From the NCBI RefSeq assembly GCF_947494015.1, contig NZ_CANLTL010000006.1, positions 1 to 64,000 of the forward strand: 64,000 nt of DNA, read 5' to 3'. Positions 1 to 10,822 of the stretch are shown here, piece by piece (the stretch's first letter is position 1; every line of letters starts with the position of its first letter). The notes under the pieces are model-generated. The model saw nothing but the letters and a program-made list of their open reading frames with translations, was not told the DNA's origin and did not search any database. The position numbers and the translations under genes are program-made. Source of the stretch: an uncultured Cellulomonas sp. Lineage in GTDB: Bacteria; Actinomycetota; Actinomycetes; Actinomycetales; Cellulomonadaceae.

Positions 1-140
1 TGGCGGGTCAGGCGAGCAGGTGGCGGGTCAGGCGAGCAGGTGGCGGGTCAGGCGAGCAGGTGGCGGGTCAGGCGAGCGGGTGGCGGGTCAGGCGAGCGGG
101 TGGCGGGTCAGGCGAGCGGGTGGCGGGTCAGGCGAGCGGA
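1..140. repeat. 20-bp tandem repeat array, 7 units visible (TGGCGGGTCAGGCGAGCRGG), truncated by window edge
   Basis: Units at 1,21,41,61,81,101,121; units 1-3 end AGCAGG, 4-6 AGCGGG, 7 AGCGGA; last unit contains the purC stop codon (TCA at 128-130 on + strand). Confidence 0.97.
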
Positions 141-1084
141 CGACCGGTCAGCCGCTCGTACGCCTCCAGGTAGCGGTCCGTCGTGCGGCGCACGACGTCG
201 TCGGGAAGCGGGGGCGGGGGCGTGTCGGACGTGCGGTCCCAGCCGGACTCCGCCGACGTCAGCCAGTCCCGCACGTACTGCTTGTCGAAGCTCGGCTGCG
301 CGCGCCCGGGCTGCCACCCGTCGGCGGGCCAGAACCGCGACGAGTCGGGGGTCAGCACCTCGTCACCCAGGACCAGCGCGTCGCTGCCGGGGAGCCGACC
401 GAACTCGAGCTTGGTGTCGGCGAGCACCACGCCGCGCTCACCGGCGATCGCCTCGGCGCGCGCGTAGATCGCGAGGGTGAGGTCCCGCAGCCGGTGCGCG
501 GTCGGGCCGCCGACCTGGGCGGCGACGACGTCGAGGGACACGTTCTCGTCATGCTCCCCGACGTCGGCCTTGGTGGCCGGCGTGAAGATGGGCGTGGGCA
601 GGCGCGAGCCGTCGACCAGCCCGGGACCGAGGCGGACGCCGCACACCTGACCGGAGGCCTGGTACTCCGCGAGGCCCGAGCCGGTGAGGTACCCGCGTGC
701 CACGCACTCCACCGGCACCATGTCCAGCCGCCGGCACACCATCGCGCGTCCGGCGACCTCGTCGGGGACGCCGTGCGGACCTGCCGACGCGGTGACGACG
801 TGATGCGGCACCAGGTCGGCGAGCTGCTCGAACCACCACAGGCTCAGCTGGGTGAGCACCACGCCCTTGCCGGGGACCGGCGTGGGGAGCACGTGGTCGT
901 ACGCGCTGACCCGGTCGCTGGCCACGACCAGGACGACGTCGCCGTCCGGGTGCGGACGCTCGGGCAGGTACAGGTCGCGGACCTTGCCCGCGTAGTGGTG
1001 CCGCCACCCGGCCAGCACGGGCGGGTCGCCGGGACGAGGGTCGGGCCGCGGGCTCGACTGCGGGTCGGGCTGCGTGGGGGTCAC
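128..1084 (-). CDS. purC: Phosphoribosylaminoimidazole-succinocarboxamide synthase
   Basis: Translation HHYAGKVRDLYLP...VPVECVARGYLTGSG...KLEFG typical of SAICAR synthetase; adjacent to purD. Confidence 0.96.
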   Translation of the reverse strand: MTPTQPDPQSSPRPDPRPGDPPVLAGWRHHYAGKVRDLYLPERPHPDGDVVLVVASDRVSAYDHVLPTPVPGKGVVLTQLSLWWFEQLADLVPHHVVTASAGPHGVPDEVAGRAMVCRRLDMVPVECVARGYLTGSGLAEYQASGQVCGVRLGPGLVDGSRLPTPIFTPATKADVGEHDENVSLDVVAAQVGGPTAHRLRDLTLAIYARAEAIAGERGVVLADTKLEFGRLPGSDALVLGDEVLTPDSSRFWPADGWQPGRAQPSFDKQYVRDWLTSAESGWDRTSDTPPPPLPDDVVRRTTDRYLEAYERLTGRPLA

Positions 1085-2406
1085 GGTGCGACCTGCCCGG
1101 AGGCCGCGGCGAGCGCGATGTCGCGGCGGTGGTGGGAGCCCGGCAGGGTGACGGCGTCGACGCCCGCGTAGGCGGCGTCGCGGGCGGCGGCCAGGTCCGG
1201 GCCGGTGCCCACGACCGACAGCACCCGGCCCCCCGAGGCGACCAGCGCGCCGTCGTCGGACGTCCGGGTGCCGGCGTGCAGCACCTGGGCGCCGGTGGCC
1301 TGGGCGGCCTCGATCCCGCCGACCGGGTCACCGCTGCGGACGTCCCCGGGGTACCCGTGCGCGGCGACCACCACGGTGACGGCGGCCTCGTCCCGCCAGC
1401 GCAGCGGCGGCAGGTCGGCGAGCCGGCCCGTGGCGGCGGCGTGCAGCACCCCGGCCAGCGGGGTGGCCAGCCGTGCCAGCACGACCTGCGTCTCGGGGTC
1501 CCCGAACCGTGCGTTGAACTCGACCACCCGGGTCCCGCGAGACGTCAGGGCCAGCCCGACGTAGAGGACGCCCGCGAACGGGGTCCCGCGTCGCGCCATC
1601 TCGTCGACCGTCGGCTGCGCGATGCGGGTCACGACCTCCTCGACCAGGCCGGGCGGCGCCCACGGCAACGGGCTGTACGCGCCCATGCCCCCGGTGTTGG
1701 GCCCCTGGTCGCCGTCCAGGGCGCGCTTGGCGTCCTGCGCCGGAGCGAGCGGGACGACGGACGCACCGTCGGTCAGGCAGAACAGGGACACCTCCGGGCC
1801 GTCGAGGTACTCCTCGACGACCACGGTCGGCTCCGGCCCGCCGCCATCGGGGCGCCCGGCGTCGCCGACGGACCCGGCGTCGCTGCGGGACCGCAGGCAC
1901 GCGAGCGCGTGGGCGAGCGCCTCGTCCCGGTCGGACGTGACCACCACGCCCTTGCCCGCGGCCAGGCCGTCGTCCTTGACCACGTGCGGGGCGCCGAACG
2001 CGTCGAGCGCTGCCTCGACCTCCTGCGCCGTCGTGCACACGTGCGCCATCGCGGTCGGCACCCCCGCGGCGGCCATGACCTCCTTGGCGAAGGCCTTGGA
2101 CCCCTCGAGCGCCGCGGCCTCGGCGCCCGGGCCGAAGCACGCGATGCCGGCGTCCCGGACGGCGTCGGCGACGCCGGCGACCAATGGCGCCTCGGGGCCG
2201 ACGACGACGAGGTCCGCGCCGAGCTCGGTCGCCAGGGCCGCGACGGCGGCGCCGTCGGTCGCCGTGACCGGGTGCAGGGTCGCGTGGGCGGCGATGCCGG
2301 GGTTGCCGGGCGCCGCGTGCAGCTCGTGCGGGCCGTCGGACCCGGTGGCCAGCGCGCGGACGAGGGCGTGCTCACGGGCGCCGGTTCCGATGACGAGGAT
2401 CCTCAC
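1081..2406 (-). CDS. purD: Phosphoribosylamine--glycine ligase
   Basis: MRILVIGTGAREHAL...VVVGPEAPLVAGVADAV...NTGGMGAYSP; ATGA-type overlap with purC. Confidence 0.97.
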   Translation of the reverse strand: MRILVIGTGAREHALVRALATGSDGPHELHAAPGNPGIAAHATLHPVTATDGAAVAALATELGADLVVVGPEAPLVAGVADAVRDAGIACFGPGAEAAALEGSKAFAKEVMAAAGVPTAMAHVCTTAQEVEAALDAFGAPHVVKDDGLAAGKGVVVTSDRDEALAHALACLRSRSDAGSVGDAGRPDGGGPEPTVVVEEYLDGPEVSLFCLTDGASVVPLAPAQDAKRALDGDQGPNTGGMGAYSPLPWAPPGLVEEVVTRIAQPTVDEMARRGTPFAGVLYVGLALTSRGTRVVEFNARFGDPETQVVLARLATPLAGVLHAAATGRLADLPPLRWRDEAAVTVVVAAHGYPGDVRSGDPVGGIEAAQATGAQVLHAGTRTSDDGALVASGGRVLSVVGTGPDLAAARDAAYAGVDAVTLPGSHHRRDIALAAASGQVAP

Positions 2407-2495
2407 GGCTCGTCAGCGTAGTGCGCGCCGGCTCCGGCGACCGGGGCGTCCACGGGGACGCCGCAGCGACCGGCCGGCTCGGGGATACTGGCCGC

Positions 2496-2714
2496 GTGGA
2501 GCTGCCCCTCGCCTGGTCCCTGGTCCTCGTCCTCACCGCCGGGTGGAACCTGCTGATCTGGCCACGGTTCTGGCAGCGGATCGCGCGTGACCCGCGTTCG
2601 CGGGACGCGGCCGGTCGGGCGACCACGTTCCGCACGGTGCACGCGGTGCTGATCGCCGTCTCGCTGGCGCTGGCGCTCGCCGTCGGCGTGCTCGGGGTGC
2701 TCACCCTGGTCTGA
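2496..2714 (+). CDS. Small two-TM membrane protein (SCO4848-like family)
   Basis: GTG start VELPLAWSLVLVLTAGWNLLIWPRFWQRIARDPRS; two hydrophobic helices. Confidence 0.7.
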   Translation: MELPLAWSLVLVLTAGWNLLIWPRFWQRIARDPRSRDAAGRATTFRTVHAVLIAVSLALALAVGVLGVLTLV

Positions 2715-2740
2715 GCCGGCCGCACCCGGCCGAGCCGGGC

Positions 2741-2776
2741 GATCCGGGCGATCCCGGCGATCCCGGCGATCCCGGC
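2741..2776. repeat. 9-bp tandem repeat (GATCCCGGC), 4 units
   Basis: gatccgggc gatcccggc gatcccggc gatcccggc in convergent intergenic region. Confidence 0.85.
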
Positions 2777-2832
2777 GAGCGGGCTGCGGACAGGGTGCCG
2801 GTGGTGCGCGGCCGCCCGGCAGCGGCCGGCCG

Positions 2833-3420
2833 TCAGCGTCCGGTGCGCAGCCGCTCCTCGAGGCCCGCACGCACCGCGGGCCACTCGTCGACGAGGATCG
2901 AGAACACGACCGTGTCCCGCCAGCTGCCGTCCGCACGCGGCTGGTGCCCGCGCAGCACGCCCTCACGGGTCGCGCCCAGCCGCGCGATCGCGGCCTGGGA
3001 CCGCTCGTTGCGGACATCGGTCTGGATCTTGACCCGGTGGAAGCCGCAGTCGTCGAACGCGTGCCCGAGCAGCGCGAGCTTGGCGGCCGGGTTGACGCGC
3101 GTGCCCCAGACCGCAGGCGAGTACGCCGTCCAGCCCAGGTACACCCGGCCCTCGGCCGGGCGCGCGTCCCCGAGGCTGCTGGTGCCGACCAGCCACGCCT
3201 CGGCCGGGTCGCCGTCGGGCAGCACCTCGACCGCGAACGCGGCGTGGTCCGGCCGGGTGAGCAGCCGGTCGACGAACCCGGTCATGTCCCCGGCGGTCAG
3301 CGGGCGGCGTCCCCCGGCGTAGCCCGCCGCCCACACGCGCGGCTCGTCGAGCGCGGCGAACAGGGCCGGGGCGTCGTCGGCGACCAGCGGGCGCAGCCGG
3401 ACGTCGCCGACGGTGAGCAC
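2833..3420 (-). CDS. GNAT family N-acetyltransferase (RimJ/RimL-like)
   Basis: GTG start VLTVGDVRLRPLVADDAPALFAAL...HRVKIQTDVRNERSQAAIARLGATREGVLRGH. Confidence 0.85.
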   Translation of the reverse strand: MLTVGDVRLRPLVADDAPALFAALDEPRVWAAGYAGGRRPLTAGDMTGFVDRLLTRPDHAAFAVEVLPDGDPAEAWLVGTSSLGDARPAEGRVYLGWTAYSPAVWGTRVNPAAKLALLGHAFDDCGFHRVKIQTDVRNERSQAAIARLGATREGVLRGHQPRADGSWRDTVVFSILVDEWPAVRAGLEERLRTGR

Positions 3421-3608
3421 CCGGCCGCCCGGCAGCCGCGCGGGCCGCCACTGCGCAGCCGGCCCGCCGGCGACCGGGGCACCGGCGTCGCAGGACGGCC
3501 CGCCGCCGGGCCGACCAGCCCGGCCCTGCGGACCCGGCACCCCGTCCAGCGGCCGGTCCGGCACCCCGTCGGGCGGCTCGGACCGGTCCGGAGCGGCGTG
3601 CCGACCGC

Positions 3609-4895
3609 TCACGCCAGCAGGTCGTGCCGCGCGATCGTCGCCTCGCGGTCCGGTCCGACGCCGACCGCGGAGATCCGCGTGCCGGACATCTCCTCCAGCG
3701 CGAGCACGTACCGCTGGGCGTTCTTGGGCAGGTCCTCGAAGGTGCGGCAGCCCGAGATGTCCTCGCTCCAGCCGTCGAGCTCCTCGAGCACCGGCGTGGC
3801 GTGGTGGAAGTCGCTCTGGTCCTGCGGCATCTCGTCGTGCCGGACGCCGCCGACGTCGTAGGCGACGCAGACCGGCACCTTCTCCAGGCCGGTCAGCACG
3901 TCCAGCTTGGTGAGCACGAGGTCGGTCAGCCCGTTGACGCGGCCGGAGTACCGCGCGATGACGGCGTCGTACCAACCGCACCGACGCGGCCGACCGGTGG
4001 TCACGCCGTACTCCCCGCCGGTGGCACGCAGGTGCTCGCCCATGTCGTCGAGCAGCTCGGTCGGGAACGGGCCCTCGCCCACCCGCGTCGTGTACGCCTT
4101 GATGACGCCCACCACCCGGTCGATCCGGGTCGGCCCGATCCCCGAGCCCGTGCACACCCCGCCGGCGGTCGCGTTCGACGACGTGACGAACGGGTAGGTG
4201 CCGTGGTCGACGTCGAGCATGGTCGCCTGGCCGCCCTCGAACAGGACGGTGCGGCCGGCGTCGAGCGCCCGGTTCAGCTCGAGCGAGGTGTCGGCGACCA
4301 TCGGCCGCAGGCGCTCGGCGAACTCCAGCAGCTCGTCGACGGTCTCGTCGACGGTGATGGCGCGACGGTTGTACACCTTGACCAGCAGGTGGTTCTTCTG
4401 GTCGAGGGCGCCCTCGACCTTCTGGCGCAGGATGTTCTCGTCGAACAGGTCCTGCACGCGCACGCCGACGCGGTTGATCTTGTCCGCGTACGTCGGGCCG
4501 ATGCCGCGGCCGGTGGTGCCGATCCGGCGCTTGCCGAGGAACCGCTCGGTGACCTTGTCCAGCGTCCGGTTGTACGGCGCGATGAGGTGCGCGTTGCCGG
4601 AGACCATCAGCCGGCCGACGTCCACGCCGCGCGCGATGAGCGCGTCGAGCTCGGAGAACAGCACCGCGAGGTCGACCACGACGCCGTTGCCGATCACCGG
4701 CACGACCCCCGGGGACAGGATCCCGGACGGCAGCAGGTGCAGGGCGTACTTCTCCCCGCCCACGACCACCGTGTGCCCGGCGTTGTTGCCGCCGTTGTAC
4801 TTCACGACGTAGTCGACGCGTGACCCGAGCTGGTCGGTCGCCTTGCCCTTGCCCTCGTCGCCCCACTGGGCCCCGACGACCACGACGGCTGGCAT
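3609..4895 (-). CDS. purA: Adenylosuccinate synthetase
   Basis: [23 protein letters not shown]...[15 protein letters not shown]...[14 protein letters not shown]. Confidence 0.98.
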   Translation of the reverse strand: MPAVVVVGAQWGDEGKGKATDQLGSRVDYVVKYNGGNNAGHTVVVGGEKYALHLLPSGILSPGVVPVIGNGVVVDLAVLFSELDALIARGVDVGRLMVSGNAHLIAPYNRTLDKVTERFLGKRRIGTTGRGIGPTYADKINRVGVRVQDLFDENILRQKVEGALDQKNHLLVKVYNRRAITVDETVDELLEFAERLRPMVADTSLELNRALDAGRTVLFEGGQATMLDVDHGTYPFVTSSNATAGGVCTGSGIGPTRIDRVVGVIKAYTTRVGEGPFPTELLDDMGEHLRATGGEYGVTTGRPRRCGWYDAVIARYSGRVNGLTDLVLTKLDVLTGLEKVPVCVAYDVGGVRHDEMPQDQSDFHHATPVLEELDGWSEDISGCRTFEDLPKNAQRYVLALEEMSGTRISAVGVGPDREATIARHDLLA

Positions 4896-5077
4896 CTCAT
4901 CACCACTCTCACGGCTGCCCGACGGCGGAGGTGGGCGCCCGGCCCGATCGCCGACGGCGCACCCGCGGCCCCGGGCGGCAGCGACCCGGTACCGCCGAAA
5001 GGCTACCCGAGGCCCGCCGGTGGCACGCCCATGGGGGTGCCATGGATCGGGCTTGACCGGCGGTCGAGCCGCCCGGC

Positions 5078-5521
5078 TCAGCGCAGGGCGCGGACCTCGT
5101 CGGCGCTGGTCCCGGAGTCGGTGAGGAACGTCCGGCACCGCTCGGCCTCGTCCCCCTCGCCGATGGCGTCGGCGGCGTCGGCGAGCGCGAGCAGAGCCCG
5201 CAGGAAGCCCTGGTTGGGCTCGTGGGACGCCGGGACGGGCCCCTGCCCCCGCCACCCGGCACGCCGCAGCGCGTCCAGGCCGCGGTGGTAGCCGGTGCGC
5301 GCGAAGGCGTACGCCGCGACGGGGTCGGCCGGGTGCGCGTCGTGCCCGGCGAGCGCGCGCTCGGCCAGCAGCGCCCACACGTACGACGACGCGGGGGCGG
5401 CGCGGACCGCGTCGCGGACGTCGGCGCCGTCGGCCAGCACCGCGCGGGCCTGCGCGTCGGCACCGTCGGCCGGGAGCAGGGTCGCGGGCGTGCCCAGGAG
5501 GTTGGGGTGGTCGTGGCTCAT
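5078..5521 (-). CDS. DUF3151-like protein
   Basis: [19 protein letters not shown]...[14 protein letters not shown]...[20 protein letters not shown]; near purA/fba as in other actinobacteria. Confidence 0.75.
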   Translation of the reverse strand: MSHDHPNLLGTPATLLPADGADAQARAVLADGADVRDAVRAAPASSYVWALLAERALAGHDAHPADPVAAYAFARTGYHRGLDALRRAGWRGQGPVPASHEPNQGFLRALLALADAADAIGEGDEAERCRTFLTDSGTSADEVRALR

Positions 5522-5711
5522 GCGGCCATTGTGGGGCCGGGGCGCATGCGGTGCGCACGCCGTCACCCGCGCACCGCCCGTCCGGACCTCACCGAGCGGT
5601 CCCCGCGGCCCCGTGGTTACAGTCGACCCGCTCCGCCGGCTGCGCCCCTCGCCCCGGCCGGGGCGCGCGCGGCGCGCACGGGTGCGCCGCCTGGATGCTC
5701 GGAGCCTTGCC

Positions 5712-6083
5712 GTGATCGAGATCGCCACGTCCCCGTCGACCACGACACTGGTCATCGCCGGCGACCTCGACCTCGTCGAGCGGGACCAGTTCCCCGAGAT
5801 CGCCGCCCGCGTGACGGGCCTGCGGCGCCAGCTGCTGGTGATCGACATGTGCCGGGTGACCTTCATGGACTCCACCGGCGCGGCGTTCCTCATCTCCCTG
5901 GCCGACTCCTCGCGGCGCCGGGGCGGCGCGACGGTGCTGCGCAACCCGGACCCGCGGGACCTCTTCGTGCTCGAGGTGTGCGGGGCGCTGAGCCTGTTCC
6001 GGATCGACGAGACCCACCGGTGCGAGCCGGCCACGCCCGTCGACGGCGTGCAGCCCGTCGCCACGGACCGCGGCGAGGGGTAG
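5712..6083 (+). CDS. STAS-domain anti-sigma factor antagonist
   Basis: GTG start VIEIATSPSTTTLVIAGDLDL...VTFMDSTGAAFL phosphoacceptor motif. Confidence 0.85.
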   Translation: MIEIATSPSTTTLVIAGDLDLVERDQFPEIAARVTGLRRQLLVIDMCRVTFMDSTGAAFLISLADSSRRRGGATVLRNPDPRDLFVLEVCGALSLFRIDETHRCEPATPVDGVQPVATDRGEG

Positions 6084-6095
6084 AGCACGTCCCGG

Positions 6096-8297
6096 TCAGG
6101 TCGGGGGACGTGACGGCGCCGGCAGTGCCGACGGCCGGACCCGCGCCCACACGAGCTTGCCGCTGCCGCTGGGCCGCCAGCCCCACTCCGCGAGCCGCTC
6201 GACGATCTGCATGCCGAACCCACCGATCTTGCCCGAGTGACCGTCGGTGGCGACCGGCGGCGCCGGGTTGGCGTCCTCCACCTCGATCCGCAGTCCCTCC
6301 CCGGTGTCGTACAGCCGTAGCGCGACGTGCCCCCAGCCGTGCAGGACGGCGTTGGCCATGAGCTCGGAGACCACGAGCTCCGCGCTGGCCGCGCCGTCGA
6401 TCTGCCAGGTGTGGCACGTGCGCAGCACGGCGTGCCGGGCCTGCGCGATGGAGCCGGGCTCGCTGGGCAGCAGCCAGCGACGCTGGCGAGGGTCCCCGGC
6501 CCCCGCAGAGCCGTGGGCCTCCCGGTCCACCGGCACGCGGACGACGACGACGGCGACGTCGTCCTCGGGTGCGTCGGCGAGGGCCGCGAGCAGCTGCTCG
6601 CCGACCCCGGCCGCGTCGTGGGCCGTCAGGCGCAGGCAGGCGTCGGCCAGTGCGCCGACCCCGTCGCGCAGCGAGCGGTCCCGGCGCTCGATGAGACCGC
6701 CCGTGTAGAGCACGAGCAGGTCACCGGCCCGCAGCTCCTCGGTGGCCGCCGTGCGCGCGCCCTCGCCGAAACCGATCAGCGGACCGGACGCCGCCGCGAG
6801 CTGGCGCACCTGCCCGTCCCGGACCAGCACCGGCGGCAGGTGCCCGGCACGGGCGTACTCCAGCGTCCAGGCGCCGTCGGACGCGTGCCGCAGCGTGGTC
6901 AGCACGAGGCTCGCCGAGCGCGGGATGCGCAGGCCCGCCACCAGGTGGTCCACCCGGGTCAGGACGTCACCCGGGGACGGGTGCTCGTAGGCGTACGCGC
7001 GGACGACCGAGCGCAGCTGCCCCATCGCCGCCGCCGCCTCGATGTCGTGCCCGGCGACGTCGCCCACCGCGATCCCGACCACGCCCGGACCCACCGGCAG
7101 GATGTCGTACCAGTCGCCGCCGACCTGCGCGTGGGTCGAGCTGGGGGCGTAGTGGCTCCACACGTCCAGGCCGGGGACGTCGACGTGCTCGGGCAGCATC
7201 GCCCGCTGGAGGGCCTCGGCGAGCCGGTGCTCGCGGGCGTACAGCCGGGCGTTCTCGACCGCCATGCCCACCCGGCGGGCGGTCAGCAGGAGCACCGTCG
7301 CGGCGCCGTCCTCGACGCCGCGCCGTCGCTCCGGCCCGTCCGGTCGGTCGCCGGCCCGGGCCGGGACGGCGACCAGCACGCCCAGCACACGCGAGCGCCC
7401 CTGCACCGGCAGCACCGTGACCGTCCCCGGGGGGTGCGGGAGGGTGGCCAGCTCGCGTCGCAGGTACCCGACCAGCCACCCTCCGGCCGTGCGCGGGCCG
7501 CCCTCGTCCGCGGCCAGGTCCAGCTCCACCGGCCCGTCGACCGTCCCGTCCAGCAGCCGCTGGACCGGGTCGGGCGGGGCCTCGACCGCGGCGCCGGCGT
7601 CGGCGAGCTCGAGCGCCTGCTGGTGCACGGTCATCTGCGGCGGCGGCCCGTGCCGGTGCCGGCGGCCGGTGTGCGTGGTCGACAGGTCGATCCCGTCGAC
7701 GGGCCGCAGCCCGTTGTCGTCCAGGAAGAACCCGGCCCACGCCACCACGTCGCGCATGAGCAGGTCGGCGATGTGCCGCAGGGCGTGCGGCTCGTCGAGG
7801 TCGGCGAGCAGGTCCGAGACCCGGGCGACCACCCCCAGGCCGGCGCCGCGGCGACGCTCGGCCAGCACGGCGCGGGTGCCCTCCTCGCGCCGCGCGACGG
7901 TCTCGCTGACGTCCTGCTGGACGCCGACCCAGTGGGTGAGCCGGCCGGCGTCGTCCCGCACGGGCGAGATCGAGACCTGACTCCAGAAGGCGCCGCCGTC
8001 GCGCCGGTAGTTGACCAGGGTGACCCGCGCGGCGCGCTCCTCGGCGACGGCCTGCGCGAGCCGGCGCGCGTGCGCGACGTCCGTGGCGGGCCCCTGCAGG
8101 ATCCGCGGGTTGCGGCCGAGCACCTCGGCCCGGGTGTACCCGGTCGCGGCGATGAAGGCGTCGTTGACCCACACGATCGGCTGACCGGGGGCGCGGGCGT
8201 CGGTGATGACGACGGCCAGGTCGGTGGCCTGCAGCGCCCGGTCCAGGAGCTGCGCCATGGACGTCGGCGGCAGGTCGGGGGTCAGAGAATTGACCAC
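6096..8297 (-). CDS. PAS-GAF-SpoIIE(PP2C)-HATPase multidomain phosphatase / anti-sigma regulator
   Basis: PAS (NDAFIAATGYTRAEVLGRNPRILQG), PP2C motifs (GGDWYD, GDVAGHD, AGHLPP), HATPase N-box (ELMANAVLHG). Confidence 0.9.
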   Translation of the reverse strand: MVNSLTPDLPPTSMAQLLDRALQATDLAVVITDARAPGQPIVWVNDAFIAATGYTRAEVLGRNPRILQGPATDVAHARRLAQAVAEERAARVTLVNYRRDGGAFWSQVSISPVRDDAGRLTHWVGVQQDVSETVARREEGTRAVLAERRRGAGLGVVARVSDLLADLDEPHALRHIADLLMRDVVAWAGFFLDDNGLRPVDGIDLSTTHTGRRHRHGPPPQMTVHQQALELADAGAAVEAPPDPVQRLLDGTVDGPVELDLAADEGGPRTAGGWLVGYLRRELATLPHPPGTVTVLPVQGRSRVLGVLVAVPARAGDRPDGPERRRGVEDGAATVLLLTARRVGMAVENARLYAREHRLAEALQRAMLPEHVDVPGLDVWSHYAPSSTHAQVGGDWYDILPVGPGVVGIAVGDVAGHDIEAAAAMGQLRSVVRAYAYEHPSPGDVLTRVDHLVAGLRIPRSASLVLTTLRHASDGAWTLEYARAGHLPPVLVRDGQVRQLAAASGPLIGFGEGARTAATEELRAGDLLVLYTGGLIERRDRSLRDGVGALADACLRLTAHDAAGVGEQLLAALADAPEDDVAVVVVRVPVDREAHGSAGAGDPRQRRWLLPSEPGSIAQARHAVLRTCHTWQIDGAASAELVVSELMANAVLHGWGHVALRLYDTGEGLRIEVEDANPAPPVATDGHSGKIGGFGMQIVERLAEWGWRPSGSGKLVWARVRPSALPAPSRPPT

Positions 8298-8394
8298 GAT
8301 CGCCTCCGATCGTCTAGCGTTCCAGAAGGAGCCCCCAGCGCGCCGCCTTCACGCGCTGCCGAGGCACACGTGGTGGCCTGCGAAGAGGAGCATT

Positions 8395-8832
8395 GTGCGA
8401 GACGGTAACAGCCCGATGGACGACGGTCCCACGGGGATGGACACGGCGGTCCCGCTGACCGGGACGCACGCCGCGACAGCAGCAGAGCCGGGCTCCGTGC
8501 ACGTCATCGTGGGCGCCGAGCGCACCCGCATCGTGCTGTCCGGTGAGGTCGACGCGGACCTGGGGTCGGACCTCCAGGAGGCCACGGCCGAGGCCGAGGC
8601 GGCCGGGCTGCCGATCGAGGTCGACGCCCACCACGTGACGTTCATGGACTCGTCCGGTGTCGCGTTCCTGGCCCGGCTGTCCACGCGCAGCCCGTCCCGG
8701 GTGCGGCTGATCCGGGTCCCCCCGACGGTCCGCTTCCTGCTCGAGGTCACCCGGATCGGCGAGCTGCTCGACGTCGTCGACGGCGACCCGGGCTTCGACC
8801 CGGCACCGGACGGGTCCAGCACGACGTCCTGA
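8395..8832 (+). CDS. STAS-domain anti-sigma factor antagonist
   Basis: VIVGAERTRIVLSGEVDADLGSDLQ...HHVTFMDSSGVAFLARL. Confidence 0.85.
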   Translation: MRDGNSPMDDGPTGMDTAVPLTGTHAATAAEPGSVHVIVGAERTRIVLSGEVDADLGSDLQEATAEAEAAGLPIEVDAHHVTFMDSSGVAFLARLSTRSPSRVRLIRVPPTVRFLLEVTRIGELLDVVDGDPGFDPAPDGSSTTS

Positions 8833-8852
8833 CCGGCACTCGCCCCGAACGA

Positions 8853-8888
8853 CACGAGGCCCCGCGGCGAAAGCCGCGGGGCCTCGTG
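8853..8888. terminator. Bidirectional hairpin terminator
   Basis: Perfect 16-bp stem cacgaggccccgcggc-gaaa-gccgcggggcctcgtg between convergent STAS and fba genes. Confidence 0.9.
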
Positions 8889-8905
8889 CACTGCTGGTGG
8901 AGCGG

Positions 8906-9928
<1,023 letters not shown>

Positions 9929-10035
9929 CGAGTGCTCTCCTGCACGTGAGTGGGGATGTGTCCGGGTGAAAGTCTGGCACGGATGGCCGCGGCCGGGTCG
10001 GGCCGTCCGTCCCGGGCGCCACCGGCGGCCCTGCG

Positions 10036-10734
10036 CTACGCCCCCGTGCCGGGCGGGGTCGCGTGCTGCACGACCCAGGCGTGCATCGCGATCGCCGCGG
10101 CCGCACCGGCGTTGATCGACCGGGTTGAGCCGAACTGCGCGATGTGCAGGACGTCGCGCACGGCGGCGCGGGCGGCGTCGGACAGGCCGGTGCTCTCCTG
10201 GCCGAACAGCAGCACGCACGCCCGCGGCAGCCGGTACCCCTCCAGCGGGACCGACCCCGGCAGGTTGTCGACGCCGAGGACCGGCAGCCCCGCCGCGCCG
10301 GCCCACGCGAGGAGGGCGGCCACGTCGGGGTGGTGGCGCACGTGCTGGTAGCGGTCGGTGACCATCGCGCCGCGCCGGTTCCACCGCCGCCGGCCCACGA
10401 TGTGCACCTCGGCGGCGGCGAACGCGTTCGCGGTCCGCACGACCGAGCCGATGTTCAGGTCGTGCGACCAGTTCTCGACCGCGACGTGGAAGGGGTGCCT
10501 GCGGGTGTCGAGGTCCGCGACGACCGCCTCGAGCGTCCAGTAGCGGTAGCGGTCCACGACGTTGCGCCGGTCGCCCTCGGCCAGCAGCACCGGGTCCAGC
10601 CGCGGGTCGTCCGGCCAGGCCGCCGGTCCGCCGGGCCACGGCCCCACGCCGACCTCCACCGGCCGGTCGTCGGGCCGGGTCCGCTCAGCCGACTCGTCAG
10701 GGTCGGTCCGCTCGTCGTCGGGGTGGGGAGGCAC
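10036..10734 (-). CDS. TrmH/SpoU family RNA methyltransferase
   Basis: WSHDLNIGSVVRTANAFAAAEVHIVGRRRWNRRGA...LLFGQESTGLSD...QFGSTRSINAGAAAAIAMHAW. Confidence 0.88.
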   Translation of the reverse strand: MPPHPDDERTDPDESAERTRPDDRPVEVGVGPWPGGPAAWPDDPRLDPVLLAEGDRRNVVDRYRYWTLEAVVADLDTRRHPFHVAVENWSHDLNIGSVVRTANAFAAAEVHIVGRRRWNRRGAMVTDRYQHVRHHPDVAALLAWAGAAGLPVLGVDNLPGSVPLEGYRLPRACVLLFGQESTGLSDAARAAVRDVLHIAQFGSTRSINAGAAAAIAMHAWVVQHATPPGTGA

Positions 10735-10822
10735 GCGGCGATCCTGCCGCACCCGCGCAGGGTCACCGGATCTGCGGACCGCGCGCACAGGTCCCGCACA
10801 CCGACCCCCGTACCCTGGGGGC

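Noticed and set aside
1-140. Possible CRISPR array
   Set aside because: 20-bp units are directly contiguous with no unique spacers and no cas genes nearby; it is a tandem repeat.
8853-8888. Strong palindrome as a possible mobile or regulatory element
   Set aside because: Ordinary GNRA-looped terminator-like hairpin between convergent genes; unrelated in sequence to the 57-bp element.
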